64,000 nucleotides of DNA, taken from contig NZ_JANTHZ010000014.1 of assembly GCF_024752355.1 (NCBI RefSeq), positions 1 through 64,000 of the forward strand, written 5' to 3'. The DNA is from Ancylobacter mangrovi (GTDB taxonomy: Bacteria; Pseudomonadota; Alphaproteobacteria; Rhizobiales; Xanthobacteraceae). Every line of letters starts with the position of its first letter. The first letter of the stretch is position 1. Made by a program: the position numbers and the translations under genes. The notes beneath the pieces were generated by a model, which saw only the letters and a list, made by a program, of their open reading frames with translations, did not search any database and was not told the origin of the DNA. Below are positions 58,986 through 64,000 of the stretch, in pieces.

Positions 58986-60628
58986 GTCATCGTCCTCGTG
59001 AAACGCACCGTCTGGGCGCGGGCGTCGTGGTCGGTGACGACGTTGACGAGGGCGGTGCGCCCCTGCGCGACGGCGGCGGCGGCGCGCTCCAGCGCCGGGC
59101 GGATGTCCTCGGGGCGCTCGACATATTCACCGACGCAGTCGAGCGCCTTGGCGAAGTCGTGGAAGCGGGTGTAGCCGAGGTCGCGGCCGGGCTTGATGCG
59201 CTCGGGGTCGGCGGTCCAGCCGCCATTGAGGCTGATGACCACGATCACCGGCAGCTTGTGGCGCACCGCGGTGTCGAGCTCCATGCCGTTCATGCCGAAC
59301 GAGCCGTCGCCGTGCAGCACCAGCACCGGCGCGTCCGGCTTGGCCGCCTTGGCGCCGAGGCCGAAGGGCAGGCCGACGCCCATGGTGCCGAAGGTCCCCG
59401 AATTGAGGCGGTGGCGGGCGACATAGGTCGGGATCGACTGGCGGCCGTAATTGAGGATCTCCTGGCCGTCCACGGCGAGGATGGCGTCGCGGGGCAGGAA
59501 GTCGCGGATCTCCTTGCACAGGCGCAGCGGGTGGATCGGCACTTGGTCGGTCGCGAGCTGGGTCTCGAACTTCGCGGCCTTCTCCTCCTCGACGGCGGAC
59601 AGGCGTCCGATCCAGGCGCCGTAGCGCGCGGCGGCGACCCGCTCGCCGGCGCCGTCGATGAGCTGGCCGAGCACGGTGTGCGCATCGCCGACGATGCCGA
59701 GCTCCACCTGCGGGGTGGAGGCGATCTCGCCGGGATCGATGTCGATGCGGATCAGCTTGGCGCTGCGGGCGAAGCGCGGCGCCTGGCCCTGGCCGAACAC
59801 GTAGTTCAGCCGCGTGCCGACCACCAGCACCACGTCGGCCTCGCGCAGCGCGGTCGAGCGGGCATTGGGGAACAGGCCGGGGTGATCCTCCGGCACCACG
59901 CCGCGCCCCTGCGGGGTGGTGTAGAGCGGCATGCCGGTATGGGCCACCCATTCGGCGAGCCTCTCCGACGCGTCCGACCAGAGCACGCCGCTGCCGGAGA
60001 TGACGACCGGGCGCTGCGCCCCGGCGAGAAGGTCGAGCGCCTGTGCCACCAGCGCCGGATCGCCGGCCGGGCGGCTGCGATGGCCGTCGGGCGGGATCTT
60101 CGGCCACACCACCTTCGCCTCGTCGACCTCGGCGTAGAGGATGTCGCTCGGGAAATCGAGATAGACCGGGCCGGGCTTGCCGCTCAGCGCCTGGCGGAAG
60201 GCGAGGTTCACGATCTCGGGGATGCGGTGCGCCTCGTAGACCCGGTCGGCCCATTTCACCAGCGGGCGCATGGCGGCGAGCTGGTCGAACTCCTGGAACG
60301 CGCCGCGGCCATATTCGCCGATCGGGCTCGAGCCGCCGAGGGCCACCACCGGCACGCCGTCGACCAGCGCGGTGGCGAGGCCGGTGCCGAAATTGAGCGT
60401 GCCGGGCCCGGAGCAGGCCATGCACACGCCGGGGCGGTTGGCGACGCGGGCATAGGCATGGGCCATCATCGCCGCCGCCTGCTCGTGGCGCACGTCGATG
60501 CCGCGAATGCCGAGATTGATCGCCGCCTTCTCGCCGGACGACATCGGCGCGCCCATGATGAAGAAGAAGGTGTCGACGCCCTGCTGCTTGAGGGCCTGCC
60601 CGAGCAGGTCGTGTCCCATCACGCCCAT
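58982..60628 (-). CDS. Thiamine-diphosphate enzyme (acetolactate synthase / oxalyl-CoA decarboxylase / 2-hydroxyacyl-CoA lyase superfamily)
   Basis: 548 residues from ATG 60628, after GGGAGG. Three domains of the pyruvate-oxidase-type ThDP family: N-terminal Pyr domain with catalytic Glu49 (RHEQAA), middle domain, and C-terminal PP domain with GDG at 440-442 and Asn469 (LNGG), the diphosphate/metal motif. It is not a standard IlvB: the neighbours are not branched-chain genes. Coupling to an acyl-CoA synthetase points to a CoA-thioester substrate, as in oxalyl-CoA decarboxylase or 2-hydroxyacyl-CoA lyase. Which of these reactions it performs is not clear from sequence. Confidence 0.85.
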   Translation of the reverse strand: MGVMGHDLLGQALKQQGVDTFFFIMGAPMSSGEKAAINLGIRGIDVRHEQAAAMMAHAYARVANRPGVCMACSGPGTLNFGTGLATALVDGVPVVALGGSSPIGEYGRGAFQEFDQLAAMRPLVKWADRVYEAHRIPEIVNLAFRQALSGKPGPVYLDFPSDILYAEVDEAKVVWPKIPPDGHRSRPAGDPALVAQALDLLAGAQRPVVISGSGVLWSDASERLAEWVAHTGMPLYTTPQGRGVVPEDHPGLFPNARSTALREADVVLVVGTRLNYVFGQGQAPRFARSAKLIRIDIDPGEIASTPQVELGIVGDAHTVLGQLIDGAGERVAAARYGAWIGRLSAVEEEKAAKFETQLATDQVPIHPLRLCKEIRDFLPRDAILAVDGQEILNYGRQSIPTYVARHRLNSGTFGTMGVGLPFGLGAKAAKPDAPVLVLHGDGSFGMNGMELDTAVRHKLPVIVVISLNGGWTADPERIKPGRDLGYTRFHDFAKALDCVGEYVERPEDIRPALERAAAAVAQGRTALVNVVTDHDARAQTVRFTRTMT

Positions 60629-60799
60629 GAGGAGACCTCCCGGGCCGATGCCGTGGACGGGTCGAGATTTACCGAAGGGGGCACGATGGACACTCCATTT
60701 CACTGGGCAGGTCGGGCACGGCCCGCGCGGCGGACGGGGCCGCCCGGCGCGGCTCGGCCGGCGGCGCCGCGGATCCGGCGCGGGATGCGAAGCTTCATG

Positions 60800-60852
60800 C
60801 TGAATTGTTCAACTATCGATATTTTCATACATTTTTCGCATTAATCGAAGGC
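60800..60852. promoter_or_regulatory. A+T-rich promoter region upstream of the ThDP operon
   Basis: In the 287-base gap between the tartrate dehydrogenase and ThDP-enzyme genes, this stretch is strongly A+T-rich and contains the palindrome TATCGATA (60814-60821). It probably carries the promoter of the ThDP/acyl-CoA synthetase/TctBA unit. Its plus strand also reads like the first residues of a LysR protein (see findings). Confidence 0.4.
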
Positions 60853-60915
60853 ATTCCCGCCTGTCACTCTGCCGATCGGGGCGCCGGCCGGACCTGGCGG
60901 CGCCCCGGCCGGGCG

Positions 60916-61968
60916 TCACAGGGCCGCGGCGATCGCGGCTCCGACCTCCTGCGTCGAGGCGCTGCCGTGAAGGTCCGGCGTTCGCGGACCCTCGGCGAGC
61001 ACGGCCTCGATGGCGGCGACGATGGCGGCGGCGGCGTCGGGCTCGCCCAGATGCTCGAGCATCATCGCCCCGGACCAGATCTGGCCGATCGGGTTGGCGA
61101 TGTTGCGCCCGAAGATGTCCGGCGCGGAGCCGTGCACTGGCTCGAACATGGAGGGATGCAGCCGCTCCGGATTGATGTTGGCCGAGGGCGCGATGGCGAT
61201 GGTGCCGGTGCAGGCCGGGCCGAGATCGGACAGGATGTCGCCGAACAGGTTCGAGGCGACGACGACGTCGAACCATTGCGGGTTGCGCACGAAATGCGCG
61301 GCCAGGATATCGATGTGGAACTGCGCCGTGGTGATGCCGGGATACTGCGCCGCCATCTCCGCGAACCGCTCGTCCCAATAGGGCATGGTGATCGCGATGC
61401 CGTTGGACTTGGTGGCGGAAGTGACGCTGGAGCGCCGCTTGCCGGCGGCCTCGAAGGCGTATCTGAGGACGCGGTCGACGCCCTTGCGGGTGAAGATGCT
61501 CTGCTGGACCGCGCGTTCCTCCGGCGTGCCGACATTCTCGCGCCCGCCCACGGCGGAATATTCGCCCTCCGTGTTCTCGCGCACGATCAGCATGTCGATG
61601 TCGCCCGGCTTGCGGTCGGCGAGCGGGGAGCGCACGCCGGGCATCAGGCGCACCGGGCGGACATTGGCGTACTGGTCGAAATTGCGGCGGATCGGGATCA
61701 GCAGGCCCCAGAGCGAGACGTGGTCCGGCACGCCGGGATAGCCCACGGCGCCGAGATAGATGGCGTCGTGGCCGGCGATCTCATCGAGGCCGTTCTCGGG
61801 CATCATCTGCCCGGTGCGGTGGAAGCGCTCGCACGACCAGTCGCGTTCGTCCCAGGTGAGGGTGAAGCCGAAGCGCCGGGCGGCGGCCTCCAGCACGCGC
61901 ATGCCCTCGGGCATGACCTCGTGGCCGATTCCGTCGCCCGGAATGGTGGCGATGCGATACGTCTTCAT
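60916..61968 (-). CDS. ttuC: Tartrate dehydrogenase/decarboxylase / D-malate dehydrogenase
   Basis: 350 residues from ATG 61968 (MKTYRIATIPGDGIGHEVMPEG). Isocitrate/isopropylmalate-dehydrogenase fold of the TtuC/DmlA group: DVSLWGLLIPIRRNFDQYANVRPV, VRENTEGEYSAVGGR, GIAITMPYWDERF, NLFGDILSDLGPACTGTIAIAPSANI and FEPVHGSAPDIFG. It oxidises D-malate or tartrate with NAD and a divalent metal, some members also decarboxylating. Placement next to TctC and the ThDP enzyme fits use of imported hydroxy-dicarboxylates. Confidence 0.9.
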   Translation of the reverse strand: MKTYRIATIPGDGIGHEVMPEGMRVLEAAARRFGFTLTWDERDWSCERFHRTGQMMPENGLDEIAGHDAIYLGAVGYPGVPDHVSLWGLLIPIRRNFDQYANVRPVRLMPGVRSPLADRKPGDIDMLIVRENTEGEYSAVGGRENVGTPEERAVQQSIFTRKGVDRVLRYAFEAAGKRRSSVTSATKSNGIAITMPYWDERFAEMAAQYPGITTAQFHIDILAAHFVRNPQWFDVVVASNLFGDILSDLGPACTGTIAIAPSANINPERLHPSMFEPVHGSAPDIFGRNIANPIGQIWSGAMMLEHLGEPDAAAAIVAAIEAVLAEGPRTPDLHGSASTQEVGAAIAAAL

Positions 61969-62037
61969 GCTGCTGACTCTCTGTGGCACGGGGGGCGAGC
62001 GACCGGCCGCAGCCGGCCGCTGCGCGTCACTCGACCG

Positions 62038-63000
62038 TCAGTTTAGCGTGATGTGCGCTTCGGTGATCAGGGTGTGGAAGCTCGCGATCTCCGAATCGAG
62101 GAAGCTCGCGAACTCGGCCGGGCTGGTGCCCTGCACGACGAGGCCGAGCTCGGTCAGGCGCTTCGCCACCGCCGGCTCGGCCAGCGCCTTGACCACGGCG
62201 GCGTTGAGCTTGTCGATGATCGGCTGCGGGGTGCCGGCGGGCGCCGCCATGCCGAGCCAGCCGCGGGCGACGAAGTCGGTGACGCCGGCCTCGGCCATGG
62301 TCGGCACGTCCGGGAGCTGGGCCGAGCGCTTGTCGACCGTCACAGCGAGCGGGCGGAGCTGGCCGGAGCTGATGTAGGGCATCGCGCTCGGGATGGTCTC
62401 GAACATCAGCTGGATGCGGCCGGCCACCAGGTCCGTCATGGCCGGGCCGCCGCCGCGATAGGCGACGTGCACCATGTCGACGCCGGTGCGGCGCTTGAAC
62501 AGCTCGCCGGCGAGATGCTGGGAGGCGCCGAGGCCCGAGGAGCCGAAGTTCAGCTTGCCGGGATTGGCCTTGGCGTAGGCGATCAGCTCGGCGACGCTCT
62601 TCACCGGCAGCTCGGGATTGACCACCAGCACGTTCGGCTGCAGCGCGACCAGCGAGATCGGCGCGAAGCTCTTCACGGGGTCGTAGCCGAGCTTCTTGTA
62701 GAGGCTGACATTCACCGCCAGCGGCGAGGAGGCCATGAGCAGGGTGTAGCCGTCGGGTGCCGCCGCGGCGACCGCCTCGAAGCCGATATTGCCGCCGGCG
62801 CCGGCGCGGTTCTCGACCACGATCGACTGGCCGAGCTCCTTGGTGAGCTCCTGGCCGACGATGCGCGACACCGTGTCGACGCTGCCGCCGGGGGCGAAGG
62901 GAACCACCAGCTTGATCGGCTGGGTCGGGTAGTCGGCAGCGTGCACGGGCGCGGCGAACAGGCATAGGGACGCGCCGAGCGCGCAGATCATCTTCCGCAT
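62038..63000 (-). CDS. tctC: Tripartite tricarboxylate transporter substrate-binding protein (Bug family)
   Basis: 320 residues with a Sec signal (MRKMICALGASLCLFAAPVHA). Bug-family marks: YPTQPIKLVVPFAPGGSVDTVSRIV, NRAGAGGNIGFEAVA, YTLLMASSPLAVN, FGSSGLGASQHLAGELF and VAYRGGGPAMTDLVAGRIQLMFE. It binds a carboxylate in the periplasm and hands it to TctAB. It is 69 bases upstream of ttuC, so the imported compound may be tartrate, D-malate or a related acid. Confidence 0.92.
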   Translation of the reverse strand: MRKMICALGASLCLFAAPVHAADYPTQPIKLVVPFAPGGSVDTVSRIVGQELTKELGQSIVVENRAGAGGNIGFEAVAAAAPDGYTLLMASSPLAVNVSLYKKLGYDPVKSFAPISLVALQPNVLVVNPELPVKSVAELIAYAKANPGKLNFGSSGLGASQHLAGELFKRRTGVDMVHVAYRGGGPAMTDLVAGRIQLMFETIPSAMPYISSGQLRPLAVTVDKRSAQLPDVPTMAEAGVTDFVARGWLGMAAPAGTPQPIIDKLNAAVVKALAEPAVAKRLTELGLVVQGTSPAEFASFLDSEIASFHTLITEAHITLN

Positions 63001-63159
63001 AGTTTCGTCCTCTGGATTGTTTGTTCGGCCTTGTCCTTGCCCGAGCCGGCGCTTCTTCGACGCCTGACAGCGGGCAATCAGTCTCGCGGCCGTCGGGGCA
63101 TGCCGCCCGACGGCAAGATCCGTGTTTGCCGGCGGCGTCCCGCCGGGCCGGCGCCGCTC

Positions 63160-63630
63160 TCAGAGGCGGCCGGCGTAGGGGGCGATGATCGCCTGCACGC
63201 TCTTCACCGCCTCGTCGAGGGCGGCGGTGTCGGCGGCGCTCCAGTCGCGCGCGCCCTTGCTGTAATGGACCGAGATCCAGCCCTGCAGCGCGTCCTTGAC
63301 GATGATCGGCGCCAGCATCTGGGCGCGCGCGCCGTAGATCTCGATCAGCGCCTGCGGGGCGGGCACGTCGGTATTGGACAGGTCGCCCTGGATCAGCGGG
63401 CGGCGCTCGCGGTCGAGCCACTTCACGGTCTCGACGGCGCGCTGGTCGATGCCGGTCTCGCCGCGCAGCGACTTCTCCTCCGGCCGCCGCGCCTCGCCGG
63501 CGACGTCGTTCACGTGGAAGCCGAACTCGGGCAGGTCGATCCGCAACGTGGTGCGGCTGCCGGCGGTGCCGTCGAGCAGGGCGGAGAGGACCGCGTCGAA
63601 CCGTCCGCCAATATCCTGCGCCGCTTTCAT
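63160..63630 (-). CDS. GAF domain protein
   Basis: 156 residues forming one GAF-like domain: VKWLDRERRPLIQGDLSN, LIEIYGARAQMLAPIIVKDALQGWISVHYSKG and a final helix DEAVKSVQAIIAP. No output domain is attached. It opens the minus-strand array and is divergent from the LysR gene. It could be a small-molecule sensor; ligand and role are unknown. A GAF protein at the head of TctC operons in other bacteria would support a functional link. Confidence 0.8.
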   Translation of the reverse strand: MKAAQDIGGRFDAVLSALLDGTAGSRTTLRIDLPEFGFHVNDVAGEARRPEEKSLRGETGIDQRAVETVKWLDRERRPLIQGDLSNTDVPAPQALIEIYGARAQMLAPIIVKDALQGWISVHYSKGARDWSAADTAALDEAVKSVQAIIAPYAGRL

Positions 63631-63689
63631 CGTCCCTCCACCCGCATCCCCGGAACCGTTCCAGGGATGCTAGGTGGCGGTGTTCTTCA

Positions 63690-63733
63690 TATCAAATAAT
63701 TTCTGATACCGTTTACTGATGCGATTTTCGCAT
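63690..63733. promoter_or_regulatory. Two LysR-type boxes in the GAF/lysR gap
   Basis: TATCA (63690-63694), nine bases, TGATA (63704-63708) gives the classic LysR ATC-N9-GAT form. ATGCGATTTTCGCAT at 63719-63733 is a perfect 6+6 inverted repeat and also fits T-N11-A (63720 to 63732). Both are in the A+T-rich centre of the 147-base divergent gap. Confidence 0.6.
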
Positions 63734-63777
63734 ATATCTCTCGGATCTCGCCGCTCCCGCTCCGACGGACCGCCGCC

Positions 63778-64000
63778 ATGTCAGACATCCCGGACCTGTC
63801 CATCCGCCAGCTCAAGGCGATCACGGCGGTGGCGAAGTATTCGAGCTTCATCGCCGCCGCCTCGGAGCTGCAGCTCTCGCAGCCGGGCCTGTCGCGCATG
63901 ATCCGCTCGGCGGAGGAGGAGCTCGGCATCGCGCTGTTCGACCGCACCACGCGCCATGTCGCGCTGACGACGGCCGGCGCCGAGTTCGTGCCGCTGGCGG
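63778..64000 (+). CDS. LysR family transcriptional regulator, cut by window edge
   Basis: The first 74 residues of a LysR protein start at ATG 63778: LSIRQLKAITAVAKYSSFIA and AASELQLSQPGLSRMIRSAE form the winged helix-turn-helix, followed by ELGIALFDRTTRHVALTTAG. The gene continues beyond the window. It is divergent from the GAF-tctC-ttuC array and is the likely regulator of it. Confidence 0.9.
   Translation, partial: MSDIPDLSIRQLKAITAVAKYSSFIAAASELQLSQPGLSRMIRSAEEELGIALFDRTTRHVALTTAGAEFVPLA

Overview
The window is very GC-rich (about two thirds G+C by eye), almost completely coding, and has no rRNA, tRNA, phage, insertion sequence or CRISPR. The mix of tripartite uptake systems (TRAP and TctABC), molybdenum hydroxylases of two kinds, ECF sigma/anti-sigma pairs and many small catabolic operons each with its own IclR, LysR, TetR or AraC regulator fits an environmental alphaproteobacterium of the Hyphomicrobiales, probably Xanthobacteraceae-like. 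That placement is inference from style, not from a marker gene.

Layout. 0-4 kb: sugar-acid operon (kdgT permease, GlcG-like protein, 2-hydroxyacid dehydrogenase, tartronate-semialdehyde-reductase-like enzyme) with a divergent IclR regulator. 4-9.4 kb: two ECF sigma/anti-sigma modules, each placed after genes for secreted proteins (beta-propeller plus DUF305; secreted-repeat protein). The two operon heads share a promoter-like motif, GRAATA-N17-GTCT. 9.5-12.6 kb: secreted acid phosphatase and divergent di-heme cytochrome c peroxidase. 12.6-19.8 kb: TRAP transporter dctPQM followed by gamma-glutamyltransferase, divergent from an AraC regulator fused to a complete acetamidase/formamidase domain. 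19.8-24.5 kb: PaoABC-type aldehyde oxidoreductase with a divergent TetR regulator and a palindrome lying in the spacer of a near-consensus promoter. 24.5-30.8 kb: LysR regulator and a two-component flavin monooxygenase cluster (two luciferase-like oxygenases, flavin reductase, sodium/solute symporter, small membrane protein). 30.8-35.7 kb: DsbA-NhaA fusion, a cyclic-nucleotide-domain/thioredoxin-reductase-like protein without its redox cysteines, and an Old Yellow Enzyme. 35.9-40.5 kb: IorAB-type hydroxylase with a di-heme cytochrome c, then an MFS carrier. 40.6-51.4 kb: a large winged-helix/ATPase regulator, a short SDR-like remnant, DHA2 exporter, S10 peptidase, dienelactone hydrolase, DUF6295, GFA protein, FAD monooxygenase and TetR. 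51.4-64 kb: one long minus-strand array with GAF protein, TctC, tartrate/D-malate dehydrogenase, ThDP enzyme, NDP-forming acyl-CoA synthetase, TctB, TctA, asparaginase, HP0310/PuuE-like metallohydrolase, a 105-residue unknown protein and a CobW-type GTPase, with a divergent LysR at the right edge.

The best candidates for something not yet described are the AraC-amidase fusion beside the TRAP-ggt operon, the twin ECF modules with a common promoter, the metallohydrolase / MCGLCG protein / CobW trio, the coupled ThDP enzyme/acyl-CoA synthetase pair, and the redox-domain fusions around NhaA. Functions of substrates are inferred from family and context only.
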